From positions 1 to 64,000 of the forward strand of contig NZ_JBHRSS010000010.1 in assembly GCF_042643355.1 (NCBI RefSeq): a stretch of 64,000 nt of DNA. Direction: 5' to 3'. Source of the stretch: Salinisphaera aquimarina. Lineage in GTDB: Bacteria > Pseudomonadota > Gammaproteobacteria > Nevskiales > Salinisphaeraceae. Positions 47,842-56,534 of this stretch are shown in pieces. Position 1 is the first letter of the stretch. Each line of letters begins with the position of its first letter. Under the pieces are notes generated by a model, which worked only from the letters and a program-made list of their open reading frames with translations, was not told where the DNA came from and did no database searches. A program made the translations under genes and the position numbers.

Positions 47842-49061
47842 CCCGCATGAAACGATCGTCGGTGCTGATGATCGCCAGTGGCATGCTGGTCACCCTGGTG
47901 ACCGTAGCGCTGGCGCGGCTGTCGTTCGGGCTGATCCTGCCGCCGATGCGCCAGGCGCTGGATCTGAGCTACGAGCAGGCCGGGCGCCTCGGCACCGCGA
48001 CCGCGCTCGGCTATCTCGCGCTGGTCATGGTCGCCGGCGCGCTGGCGGCCAGCCGCGGCGGGCGGCTGTCTATCCTCATCGGCCTGGGTCTGGCCACCGG
48101 CGGTTTCACCGGCCTGAGTCTGGCCACCGACTACCGATTGATTCTGGTGCTGATGACGGTGCTGGGCTTTGCCACCGCGTTTGCCTACACCCCGCTGATC
48201 TCGTTGTTCGCGACCTGGTTTCCACAGCGTCGGGGGCTGGTCATCGGCCTGCTCAACAGTGGCGTGGGCACCGGCATGATGACCGCCGGCTGGGTGGTGC
48301 CGTACCTGACCCAGACCTATCCGGACAGCGGCTGGCGTATCTCCTGGGCGTTGTTCGCGGTGATGGGCGGGCTCGCCACGACCGCGGGCGTGCTGTTTCT
48401 GCGTAATCCGCCGCGGCCGCACAGCGCACAGGCGGGCTCGATGCCGAGCGTCGACCGGACGCGCGTGTTCCGCAATCCCTATGTGGTCACGGTGGGGCTG
48501 ATCTACGGCATCATCGGCATGACCTATATCGTGCAGGCGATCTTCATGTACAGCTTCGCCCTGGACGCGGGCGTGCCCGCGCTCACCGCCGGGCGGCTGG
48601 CCGCGGTCATGGGCATGCTGGGCATCGTCTTCGGGCCGGTATGGGGCACGATCTCGGATCGGCTGGGGCGCGCCAACAGCCTCATGCTCGCGGTATCGCT
48701 GGCCTTCGTGAGCACGCTCATTCCGGTAGTCGCGCCCACGCTGACCAGCTTCGCGGCCCACTATCTGATCCTCGGCGTCTGCGTGACCGGCATGTTCACG
48801 TCGTCGCTGGCGGCGTCGACCGAGCGGGTGGCGCCACACGAAGCACCGCTGGCGGTCAGCTTCGTGACCCTGTTCTTCGCCGGCGGTCAGCTGCTGGGCC
48901 CGGCCGGTGCCGGTGCCCTGATCGGCAGTACCGGCGAATTTCGAATGACTTTCGGAATCAGCGCATCGCTGCTGCTGGTGGGCATGCTGCTGTGCATCCG
49001 CCTGATCCGGCTCAAGGCCGCTGCCCCGGCCATGCCCGGCCGGGATCTGCGCGCGGGCTGA
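47838..49061 (+). CDS. Major facilitator superfamily transporter
   Basis: Transporter of 407 aa with twelve predicted membrane helices. The loop 2-3 and symmetry-related loop 8-9 motifs appear as AASRGGRLSI and GTISDRLGRANS. It belongs to the large monocarboxylate/drug-type group; the substrate is unknown. Being divergent from acetoacetyl-CoA synthetase, acetoacetate or a related keto-acid is a reasonable guess. The ATG at 47838 has no ribosome site of its own. Confidence 0.85.
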   Translation: MTRMKRSSVLMIASGMLVTLVTVALARLSFGLILPPMRQALDLSYEQAGRLGTATALGYLALVMVAGALAASRGGRLSILIGLGLATGGFTGLSLATDYRLILVLMTVLGFATAFAYTPLISLFATWFPQRRGLVIGLLNSGVGTGMMTAGWVVPYLTQTYPDSGWRISWALFAVMGGLATTAGVLFLRNPPRPHSAQAGSMPSVDRTRVFRNPYVVTVGLIYGIIGMTYIVQAIFMYSFALDAGVPALTAGRLAAVMGMLGIVFGPVWGTISDRLGRANSLMLAVSLAFVSTLIPVVAPTLTSFAAHYLILGVCVTGMFTSSLAASTERVAPHEAPLAVSFVTLFFAGGQLLGPAGAGALIGSTGEFRMTFGISASLLLVGMLLCIRLIRLKAAAPAMPGRDLRAG

Positions 49062-49164
49062 GCCGATCGGCGCTGCGTCGTCGGCACGATCGATCGCGTA
49101 GGATGTCAGACCTTCAATCGAGGCCCTGCCGCCGCCGGCGGCGACAGATTTTTCGGGGATATCC

Positions 49165-50583
49165 ATGCCGTCGTCTTCTTCTGCATCGAGCCGTACCGAC
49201 TCGCTCGAAGCCCATCTCAAACGCGAGAATCCGCTCCTGCTGGAACCGCTCGCCGAGTTTCGGCGCCTCGACGCCATCGCGCGCCGCATGGGCCTGCTCT
49301 CGGGCGGCGACAGTTTCACCCGGCGCGTGCCCTGGTGGCCGGTGGTGTCGTTGCTGGGCACGTTCTCGGCGGGCAAGTCGAGTTTCATCAACAGCTATCT
49401 GGATACCGATCTGCAGCGCACCGGCAACCAGGCGGTGGACGATCGTTTTTCGGTGATCTGTTACGGCGACGATCCCGAGCCGCGCACGTTGCCGGGGTCG
49501 GCGCTCGATGCGGATCTGCGGTTTCCGTTCTATCGCATCAGCGGTGATATCGACGATGTGGCCGCAGGCGAAGGTCAGCGCATCAACAATTATCTGCAGT
49601 TGCGCACCTGTCATTCCGAGAATGTGCGCGGCAAGATTCTGCTCGACTCGCCCGGCTTCGATGCCGACAGCCAGCGCTCCGCCACGCTGCGCATCACCGA
49701 TCGCATCATCGACCTGTCGGATCTGGTGCTGGTGTTCTTCGATGCGCGTCATCCCGAGCCGGGGGCGATGCGCGATACGCTCGAGCATCTGGTCGCCAAG
49801 ACCATCCAGCGTGATGACGCGAGCAAGTTCGTTTTTGTTCTCAATCAGATGGACGCCACCGCGCGCGAGGACAACCCCGAGGACATCGTCGCCGCGTGGC
49901 AGCGCGCGCTGGCCTCGAGCGGGCTGACGGCCGGGCGCTTTCTGCGTATCTACGACGAGAAATCCGCCGCGCCGATCGAAGACGAGGCCCTCGCAAAGCG
50001 CTTCAAGGCCAAGAAGGACGAGGATCTGGCCGAGATCCATCGGCGCATGAAAGGCGTGGAAGTGGACCGCGCCTACCGCGTGGTCGAACTGATGACCAGC
50101 GCGGCCGATACGCTGGCCGGCGACGAGGGCGTGGGCCGGCTGCGCGCGCTGCTCGGGCGCTGGCGCGGGCGCACGCTGATCTACGACGGTCTCGTCCTGA
50201 TTCCGGTGCTGCTGGCCTGTGCGGCGGCTTTCTTCTGGGCAGGGGCGGCGACGCGCGGCGTGCTTGCGACCCTGTTCAGCGGTACTTTGCCGGGCTGGCT
50301 GCTGCTGGCCGCGATCCTGATCGCGGCCGGGGTCGTGCACTGCGCATCGCGCCGCCTGGCGGCGGGTCAGTTGGGGCGCACGATCGGGCCCGCGTCGCAG
50401 CAGCCGTTCGATATGGATATCAGGCGTGCGTTCCGGGCCAACACGCGCTGGTGGCGCAGTATCTTCAGTACCCATCCGAAGGGCTGGAGCATGTTCGCGC
50501 GGCGCCGGGTCGCCAAGATCCGCAACAAGCAGGAAACCATCGTTCGGCGTCTCAACGACCGCTTCACGCAGCCGTCCGGCTAG
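49165..50583 (+). CDS. Dynamin/EHD-like GTPase with C-terminal membrane hairpin
   Basis: Protein of 472 aa. The GTPase domain carries G1 GTFSAGKSS (near 67), G3 DSPGF (near 167) and G4 NQMD (near 230), as in EHD and bacterial dynamin-like proteins. Two hydrophobic segments (around residues 335-355 and 370-390) are followed by a basic tail. Such proteins remodel or tether membranes; the precise role is unknown. It stands alone, with no paired second dynamin gene as in many bacterial DLP loci. Confidence 0.75.
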   Translation: MPSSSSASSRTDSLEAHLKRENPLLLEPLAEFRRLDAIARRMGLLSGGDSFTRRVPWWPVVSLLGTFSAGKSSFINSYLDTDLQRTGNQAVDDRFSVICYGDDPEPRTLPGSALDADLRFPFYRISGDIDDVAAGEGQRINNYLQLRTCHSENVRGKILLDSPGFDADSQRSATLRITDRIIDLSDLVLVFFDARHPEPGAMRDTLEHLVAKTIQRDDASKFVFVLNQMDATAREDNPEDIVAAWQRALASSGLTAGRFLRIYDEKSAAPIEDEALAKRFKAKKDEDLAEIHRRMKGVEVDRAYRVVELMTSAADTLAGDEGVGRLRALLGRWRGRTLIYDGLVLIPVLLACAAAFFWAGAATRGVLATLFSGTLPGWLLLAAILIAAGVVHCASRRLAAGQLGRTIGPASQQPFDMDIRRAFRANTRWWRSIFSTHPKGWSMFARRRVAKIRNKQETIVRRLNDRFTQPSG

Positions 50584-51036
50584 TACATTTCTGCGCCGCC
50601 CCGATCGCTGCAGGCGATCGGGTTTGCCTGTTCGACGAACGAAGACCTCGCGGGCGGCGGCCGCCGTCGTCTGTCCGGGTATTTCTGGCGCTCGCCCACG
50701 CGAGGGGGGCGCCCGTGGCCGATCGTCGCCGTTTTTTCGCTCGGCCGCAGAGGCCTTGTTCGTTCTGTTTTCTTACCTTGAGTGGCGTGCTGCGCAGGCC
50801 GCGGATCGCGTGTCGCCGACTTCGAAGCGGACGGCCGAGAGTCTTGTGGTGGGTACGGATCGATGCCGGGGCAGTGGGCGCCACGCCGGTCGTAGGCCGA
50901 ACAATGCCGGCGAGTGGTGGGCGTGGCGCACGGGTGGCGCGATAAATGCATACGTCGCAGTCTCGAGAAACAGTGTCCACATCGAATGTCTGCCACATGA
51001 CTGCTACGCCTATACCGTCCTCGACTCGGGATCTAC
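50584..51036. other. 453-bp intergenic region
   Basis: It opens with a hairpin (50600-50622) that may terminate the GTPase gene. The remainder shows no gene or conserved site; the solA-like promoter is expected near its right end. Confidence 0.5.
50600..50626 (+). terminator. Weak terminator-like hairpin after the GTPase gene
   Basis: CCCGATCGC-tgcag-GCGATCGGG forms a perfect 9-bp stem 17 bp after the stop, but only TTT follows, so termination may be inefficient or Rho-assisted. Confidence 0.45.
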
Positions 51037-52203
51037 ATGTCGGATTTTGAAGTGGCGGTCGTCGGCCTCGGGGCGATGGGCAGCGCGGCGCTCTATCAGC
51101 TGGCCCGGCAGGGAATAGCGGCGGTCGGCATCGACCGCTTCGACCCGCCGCATGCACAAGGCTCCAGCCACGGCGATACACGCATCACCCGCCGGGCGAT
51201 CGGCGAGGGCGCGGCCTATGTGCCGCTGGTCATGCGTTCGCACGAGATCTGGCGCGAACTGGAGCGACAAACCGGCGAAACACTGCTCACCGAGTGCGGC
51301 ACGTTGATCATGGCGCCGGCCGACAAGCCCAATTCCCACCACGGCAAGCCAAATTTTCTGGGCCGCACGATCAAGACGGCCGAGATGTACGGCATCGAGC
51401 ATGAACTGCTGAATGCCGCCGAAATCCAGGCACGCTTTCCGCATTACGGAAAGCTCAACGGGGACGAACTCGGTTATTTCGAGCCCGGCGGCGGCTATGT
51501 CTGTCCCGAACGCTGTATTGGCGCCCAACTTCGGCGTGCGCGCGAACTCGGTGCGACCACGTTGACCGATACCGAAGTCGTGTCCCTGCGCCAGGACGCC
51601 GGCGGGGTCCGCATCGAGACGGCGTCCGGCCCGGTGACCGCCGAGCGCGCCGTGGTCACGGCCGGCCCCTGGACTGCACCATTACTGGGCGCCCCTTTCG
51701 ACCAGCTGCTGACCGTCAATCGGCAGGTGCTGCACTGGTTCGAACTGGACGATCCCGACCGGATCGGCGCCGACGCTCCGGTCGCCATCTGGATGCACGG
51801 GCCGGGCGACACCGACTACTTCTATTCCTTTCCGCCGCTGGCCGGCGAGAATTCGCTCAAGGCCGCGACCGAGCAGTACCACACCGCCACGACCGCCGAT
51901 ACGGTCGACCGGCAGGTGTCGGCGGCGGAATCGGCGGCCATGTATGCCGCCCATATCGAAGGCCGCATCGCGGGTGTGTCGCCGCGGGTGGTCAAGACCG
52001 CGGCCTGCGTATACACGGTATCGCCCGATCTCGGCTTCATCATCGATCGCCATCGCGACTTCAGCGACGTGCTGGTCGTGTCGGCGTGTTCGGGGCATGG
52101 CTTCAAGCATTCGGCGGGCATCGGCGAAGTGATCGCCGATACGATGAAACGGGGTACCAGCGATATCGATCTGGCCCCGTTCGCCCTCGGCCGGTTTGCC
52201 TGA
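51037..52203 (+). CDS. N-methyl amino acid oxidase (SolA/monomeric sarcosine oxidase-like)
   Basis: FAD enzyme of 388 aa that oxidatively demethylates an N-methyl amino acid, giving the amino acid, formaldehyde and H2O2. FAD motif GLGAMGSAALYQLARQG is at residues 11-27, and GSSHGDTRITR follows. The Cys in AACVYTVSPDLGFIID matches the residue covalently bound to FAD in this family, and SGHGFKHSAGIGE is the C-terminal signature. It is 112 bp upstream of an amino acid ABC operon, so imported substrate and oxidase may match. Confidence 0.88.
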   Translation: MSDFEVAVVGLGAMGSAALYQLARQGIAAVGIDRFDPPHAQGSSHGDTRITRRAIGEGAAYVPLVMRSHEIWRELERQTGETLLTECGTLIMAPADKPNSHHGKPNFLGRTIKTAEMYGIEHELLNAAEIQARFPHYGKLNGDELGYFEPGGGYVCPERCIGAQLRRARELGATTLTDTEVVSLRQDAGGVRIETASGPVTAERAVVTAGPWTAPLLGAPFDQLLTVNRQVLHWFELDDPDRIGADAPVAIWMHGPGDTDYFYSFPPLAGENSLKAATEQYHTATTADTVDRQVSAAESAAMYAAHIEGRIAGVSPRVVKTAACVYTVSPDLGFIIDRHRDFSDVLVVSACSGHGFKHSAGIGEVIADTMKRGTSDIDLAPFALGRFA

Positions 52204-52315
52204 GGTCGATGCGCATGGGTTATGGTCGACAAGACAAAGGTCAACGAACTACAGGCTGTGTAATCCGGGCGCTGGAAGGCGCAATGTATTCCAACAGGAC
52301 ACCAAGGAGTTCTCC

Positions 52316-53122
52316 ATGAACAAGCGTCTTTTGCTCTCGTTGCTGGCCATCGTTCTGGCCGTGAGTTCGAGTCTTGCGACGGCGGCGTCTGTCGAGCAGA
52401 TCAAGGATCGCGGCAAGATCGTCATCGGCGTCAAGACCGACTACAAGCCGTTCGGCTATCGCGATCCGACCGGCAAGATCGTGGGCATCGAGCCGGATCT
52501 GGCGGCCGATCTGGCCAAGCAGCTCGGCGTCGACCTGGAGCTGGTGTCGGTCGTTTCCGCCAACCGGATCGAATTTCTCCAGCAGGGCCGCGTCGACGCG
52601 CTGATGGCGACCATGTCGGACAAGCCGGCCCGCCGCGAAAGCGTGCAGGCGATCGAGCCGCTGTATTACTCGGATTCGGTCAACGTACTGGCCAACGACC
52701 GCGCCAAGCTCAAGAGCTGGGACGATCTCAAGGGCAAGCCCGTCTGTGCCACCTCCGGCGCCTTCTACAACCGCGAAGTCGCACAGAAATATGGCGCCCA
52801 GATCGTTGCCTTCGACGGCTCGGACCGGCCGCTGCTGGCGCTCAAGCAGGGCAAATGCGTGGGCTATGTCTACGACCAGACCTTCATTCAGGGTCGTCTG
52901 CTGGACAGCGAGTGGAAGAAGGGCTATTCCATGCCGTTCAAGGGCATTCTCGAGACGCCGTGGATGATGGCGGTCGCCAAAGGCAACGACAGCCTCCAGA
53001 AAGTGATGCAGGAGGCGACCAAGAAATGGATGGCCGACGGCACCATCATCGATCTGGAAAAGAAATACGGTATCCAGCCGACGGAATACTCCCAGAAGAT
53101 GCACGAAAAGTACGCCAAGTAA
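52316..53122 (+). CDS. Amino acid ABC transporter substrate-binding protein (type II, SBP_bac_3)
   Basis: Periplasmic binding protein of 268 aa. It has a signal peptide (MNKRLLLSLLAIVLAV, cleavage near ATAA), then IKDRGKIVIGVKTDYKPFGY, the family opening. GIEPDLAADLAKQLG and the Arg in DKPARRE are ligand-site elements for polar amino acids. AAGGAG precedes the ATG at 52316. It is first of four transporter genes. Confidence 0.92.
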   Translation: MNKRLLLSLLAIVLAVSSSLATAASVEQIKDRGKIVIGVKTDYKPFGYRDPTGKIVGIEPDLAADLAKQLGVDLELVSVVSANRIEFLQQGRVDALMATMSDKPARRESVQAIEPLYYSDSVNVLANDRAKLKSWDDLKGKPVCATSGAFYNREVAQKYGAQIVAFDGSDRPLLALKQGKCVGYVYDQTFIQGRLLDSEWKKGYSMPFKGILETPWMMAVAKGNDSLQKVMQEATKKWMADGTIIDLEKKYGIQPTEYSQKMHEKYAK

Positions 53123-53203
53123 GGCATCGACTTAGGGCAGGACGGGTGACGATGCACTGGTCGCGCGCTTTCGATCGTCCACGGGCGTGCTGACGGAGCG
53201 CCC

Positions 53204-53950
53204 ATGGATATGATCGCGCACTGGTTTCTGGAGCTCAAAGCGGCCACCGGCCTTGATTTCACGGTCTTCTACGATGCCTATGACCGTGGCAATTTCTTCC
53301 ATGGCCTGCTGATTACGGTCTATCTGGCGGTGGTGACGATACTGCTGAGTATCGTCATCGGCGCGGTCGGGGCCTGGCTGCAGTCCTCGCCATCGCGGAT
53401 CGCCAGGAGTATTGCGAACACGTTCGTGTCGATCTTTCGCAACACGCCGCCGCTGGTACAGATCTTCTTCTTCTACTTCGGTATCGGCAGCCTGCTGCCG
53501 ACGTCCTACAATGACATCGGCCTGCAGCAGCCGCTGCTTTCCAATTTCCAGTGGGCGGTCATTTCCCTGTCGCTGTTCGCCGGTGCCTTCAACGTGGAGA
53601 TATTCCGGGCCGGCATCGAAGCCGTGCCCCGAACCACGCTCGAGGCGGCGGAGGCGCTGGGCTATACCCGCACGAAAAGCTATCTGTATGTGGTCCTGCC
53701 GCTGGCGCTGCGGATATGCCTGCCGTCGCTGACCAACAATCTGGTCAACCTGCTCAAGACCACCACGCTCGCCTACGCGATCGCGGTGCCGGAAATGCTC
53801 TACTCGGTGAAGCAGATCTGGACCATGTCCCAGAACGTGCCGGAGATGATGTGTCTGTTGCTGTTCATGTATGTGTCGCTGGTCGGCATTCTCGTCTGGA
53901 TCATGCATCTATGGCAGCGGGCGATAAAGATCCCCGGTTACGGCAAATGA
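53204..53950 (+). CDS. Amino acid ABC transporter permease (HisM/GlnP-like), first
   Basis: Inner-membrane permease of 248 aa with about five helices. The N-terminal LLITVYLAVVTILLSIVIG is typical, and the EAA loop EAAEALGYTRTKSYLYVVLP contacts the ATPase. SIFRNTPPLVQIFFFYFG is a hallmark of polar amino acid permeases. The stop overlaps the next start (ATGA). Confidence 0.92.
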   Translation: MDMIAHWFLELKAATGLDFTVFYDAYDRGNFFHGLLITVYLAVVTILLSIVIGAVGAWLQSSPSRIARSIANTFVSIFRNTPPLVQIFFFYFGIGSLLPTSYNDIGLQQPLLSNFQWAVISLSLFAGAFNVEIFRAGIEAVPRTTLEAAEALGYTRTKSYLYVVLPLALRICLPSLTNNLVNLLKTTTLAYAIAVPEMLYSVKQIWTMSQNVPEMMCLLLFMYVSLVGILVWIMHLWQRAIKIPGYGK

Positions 53951-54804
53951 GCAGGGAAAAAGACAGCCCCGACGGCCGGCTGGCGGTGTTGCTCGAGCCG
54001 AAGCCTTCGGCCGTGAAGCCGCGGATCCGCGTCACGCCGGGCGCTATTCTCGCCGCCTGCGCGGTCGTGGTGCTGGCGGTCGGGGTGGCGAGTCTCGCCT
54101 ATGCACAGAGCGGTGCACCGTCACGCGCCAGTGCGCTGGCGGTCGTGATCAAATGGAGTCCGCTGCTGCTCAAGGGCTTTGCCTTCAATATCCTGATCTC
54201 GCTGCTGGCGATGACCCTGGGCACCGTGCTCGGCGCCATCCTCGGCCTGTTCCTGCTCAGCGACAGTGCCCTGATCCGGCGACCGGCCTGGTGCGTGATG
54301 CAGTTCTTTCGCAACTCGCCCTGGCTGGTTCTGCTGTTCTTCGTGATGTTTCTGGTGCCGTATCAGATCGAGGTGGCCGGGGTGCTTGTTCCGCTGCCGG
54401 CCTGGATCAAGGCGGTGGTCGGTTTTTCGCTGCCGGTGATGGCCAACGTCGCCGAGATCGTGCGCGGTGCGGTTCAGTCGCTGCCGGCCACCCAGTGGGA
54501 GGCGGCCGAATCGCTGGCCTTCAATCGTCGCCAGACGCTGTGGATGATCATCCTGCCCCAGTGTCTGCGGCGGATGCTGCCGCCGTGGATGAACATGTAT
54601 TCGCTGATCACCATGGCGACGGTGATTGCATCGATCGTCGGCGTGCCCGAAATGCTGACCCTGACCGCCGACGTGCACGCCGCCGAGGGCGGGCGTCCCG
54701 ATCTGTTCGCGCCCCTGTACGGGTTCGCGCTGATCTGTTTTTTCCTCTACTGCTATCCGATCGGCCGATTGACCGTCTATCTGGAGAGTCGACTGCATGT
54801 CTGA
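53947..54804 (+). CDS. Amino acid ABC transporter permease, second
   Basis: Partner permease of 285 aa. It has an extra N-terminal helix, then FNILISLLAMTLGTVLGAI, FFRNSPWLVLLFFVMF and the EAA loop EAAESLAFNRRQTLWMIILP. Start ATG at 53947 overlaps the previous stop by 4 nt; the frame is open much further upstream as an overprint of the first permease. Confidence 0.92.
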   Translation: MSREKDSPDGRLAVLLEPKPSAVKPRIRVTPGAILAACAVVVLAVGVASLAYAQSGAPSRASALAVVIKWSPLLLKGFAFNILISLLAMTLGTVLGAILGLFLLSDSALIRRPAWCVMQFFRNSPWLVLLFFVMFLVPYQIEVAGVLVPLPAWIKAVVGFSLPVMANVAEIVRGAVQSLPATQWEAAESLAFNRRQTLWMIILPQCLRRMLPPWMNMYSLITMATVIASIVGVPEMLTLTADVHAAEGGRPDLFAPLYGFALICFFLYCYPIGRLTVYLESRLHV

Positions 54805-55567
54805 CCCAAACGAGTCACGCGACAAGACGAGGGCCGCGGCGCCGATCGTCGAATTGATCGAGGTACACAAGTATTTCGATGCGCTGGAAGTGCTCAAGGG
54901 CATCAGCTTTTCGATTCACAAGGGCGAGGTGGCCTGCATCATCGGGCCGTCCGGTTCCGGCAAGTCGACGCTGATCCGGTGCATCAACGCCCTGATTCCG
55001 GTCACCTCGGGCACGATCCGGCTCGGCGGCATCGAAGTCAGCGACCCCAATGTCGACAAGCTCGCGCTGCGGCGCCGGGTGGGCATGGTCTTTCAGCAGT
55101 ACAACCTGTTTCCGCACAAGACCGCGTTGCAGAACATCATGATGGCGCCCAGGCAGGTGCTGAAAGAGGACGCCGCCGAGGTCGAGGAACGCGCCCGCAG
55201 GCTGATCGACAAGGTCGGGCTGACCGGCAAGGAGGATGTCTATCCCGGTGAGCTGTCGGGCGGTCAGCAGCAACGTGTCGCCATCGCCCGATCGCTGGCG
55301 ATGCGCCCGGATGTCATGCTCTTCGACGAAGTCACCGCGGCGCTGGATCCCGAAACCGTCCAGGAAGTGCTGTCCACCATCCGGGATCTGGCCCATGACG
55401 GCATGACCTGCATCCTGGTGACCCACGAAATGGGCTTCGCCCGCGAGGTCGCCGACCATATCTATTTCACCGATGCCGGGCTGATCGTCGAGCACGGCCC
55501 GCCGGAGACGTTCTTTTCCGCGCCCGAGGACGAACGTACCCGCAGGTTTCTGTCGCAGGTGCTTTAG
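54797..55567 (+). CDS. Amino acid ABC transporter ATP-binding protein (HisP/GlnQ-like)
   Basis: ATPase of 256 aa. Walker A GPSGSGKST, Q-loop FQQYNLFPHKTALQN, signature LSGGQQQR, Walker B MLFDEVTAALDPE and switch His in LVTHEMGFAREV are all intact. It energises the two permeases. It overlaps the second permease by 8 nt and closes the operon before a strong bidirectional terminator. Confidence 0.94.
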   Translation: MSDPNESRDKTRAAAPIVELIEVHKYFDALEVLKGISFSIHKGEVACIIGPSGSGKSTLIRCINALIPVTSGTIRLGGIEVSDPNVDKLALRRRVGMVFQQYNLFPHKTALQNIMMAPRQVLKEDAAEVEERARRLIDKVGLTGKEDVYPGELSGGQQQRVAIARSLAMRPDVMLFDEVTAALDPETVQEVLSTIRDLAHDGMTCILVTHEMGFAREVADHIYFTDAGLIVEHGPPETFFSAPEDERTRRFLSQVL

Positions 55568-55613
55568 GCTCGCATACGGCGTGGCGCGCACCGGCGCTTC
55601 TCGAGCCGAACCA

Positions 55614-55651
55614 AAAAAGCCCCGGTACGCTGACGCGTGCCGGGGCTTTTT
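55614..55651. terminator. Bidirectional rho-independent terminator
   Basis: A 17-bp stem including A and T tracts on both sides (AAAAAGCCCCGG...CCGGGGCTTTTT, loop TGAC) separates the rightward ABC operon from the leftward aldolase gene, serving both. Confidence 0.9.
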
Positions 55652-55667
55652 CACGACCGACGCAGAC

Positions 55668-56426
55668 TCAGGTCGCGTAATCGCTGCCCATGCGTTCGAG
55701 CTTGCGGATCAGCGCCGGCCAGGCCAGCTTGCTGCCCGCCCCGAGCATCTTGGACTGTTCGGCGGTGGTGTCGAGCGCGTCCTGCGAGGGCAGGTGGGGC
55801 TTGCCCATGCCCATCGTGCGTACCTGGATCTGGCAGGCCTTCATCAGGAAGTACATATAGGTGAAGGCTTCGCCCACGTCCTTGCCCACGGTGAGCGTGC
55901 CGTGGTTGCGCAGCATCATGATGTTCTTGTCGGCCAGATCCTTGACCAGCCGTTCGCGCTCGTCCAGATCCAGCGCCACGCCTTCGTAGTCATGGAAGGT
56001 GATATGCGGGATCGCGAGCATCGCGGTCTGGCTCAGCGGTAGCAGGCCGTCCGCGTGGGCACTCACGGCGACGCCGTCGGCCGCATGCAGATGCAGTACC
56101 GCACCGGCTTCCTCGCGGGCCATGTGCACCGCGCTGTGAATGGTGAAGCCGGCCGGATTGACCCGGTTGGTCGCACCGGCATCGACGATCTGGCCGTCTT
56201 CATCGACCTTGACCAGCGACGAGGCGGTGATCTCGTCGAACAGCAGGCCGTAGGGGTTGATCAGAAAATGATGTTCCGGTCCCGGCACGCGGGCCGACAG
56301 ATGGGTGAAGACAAGATCGTCCCAGCCATAGAGATGGACCAGCCGATAGGCGGCGGCGAGATCCTTGCGGACCTCCCATTCGGCGTCGCTCATTTCGGAT
56401 TTACGGGCAGTTGCGGTGACAGACAT
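55668..56426 (-). CDS. Class II aldolase/adducin-family protein
   Basis: Metal-dependent aldolase-fold protein of 252 aa. Zinc-ligand candidates are the His residues in VLHLHAADG and in LRNHGTLTVG, and ITASSLVKVDEDG is the usual substrate-loop region. Members include fuculose-phosphate aldolases and decarboxylase-like enzymes; the substrate here is unknown. A perfect palindrome (56474-56491) lies 48 bp upstream, and a membrane protein gene precedes it on the same strand. Confidence 0.85.
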   Translation of the reverse strand: MSVTATARKSEMSDAEWEVRKDLAAAYRLVHLYGWDDLVFTHLSARVPGPEHHFLINPYGLLFDEITASSLVKVDEDGQIVDAGATNRVNPAGFTIHSAVHMAREEAGAVLHLHAADGVAVSAHADGLLPLSQTAMLAIPHITFHDYEGVALDLDERERLVKDLADKNIMMLRNHGTLTVGKDVGEAFTYMYFLMKACQIQVRTMGMGKPHLPSQDALDTTAEQSKMLGAGSKLAWPALIRKLERMGSDYAT

Positions 56427-56473
56427 TGGCTCCTCCGGTCGATTGAAATCGGGTTTTGTTCAACGCTTCAAGC

Positions 56474-56491
56474 TAGACCGTATACGGTCTA
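56474..56491. promoter_or_regulatory. 18-bp perfect palindrome, probable repressor operator
   Basis: TAGACCGTATACGGTCTA is fully self-complementary and sits 48-65 bp upstream of the aldolase start. A central GTATAC is common in operators of FadR-subfamily GntR repressors. No such regulator gene is in the window. Confidence 0.6.
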
Positions 56492-56534
56492 TCGTCAATT
56501 TGATTGTCATGCACTGAATGCATGCGCGCCACGG

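Noticed and set aside
53551..53946. Long N-terminal extension of the second amino acid permease
   Set aside because: It overprints the first permease; the ATGA overlap at 53947 and the homology start show the true beginning.
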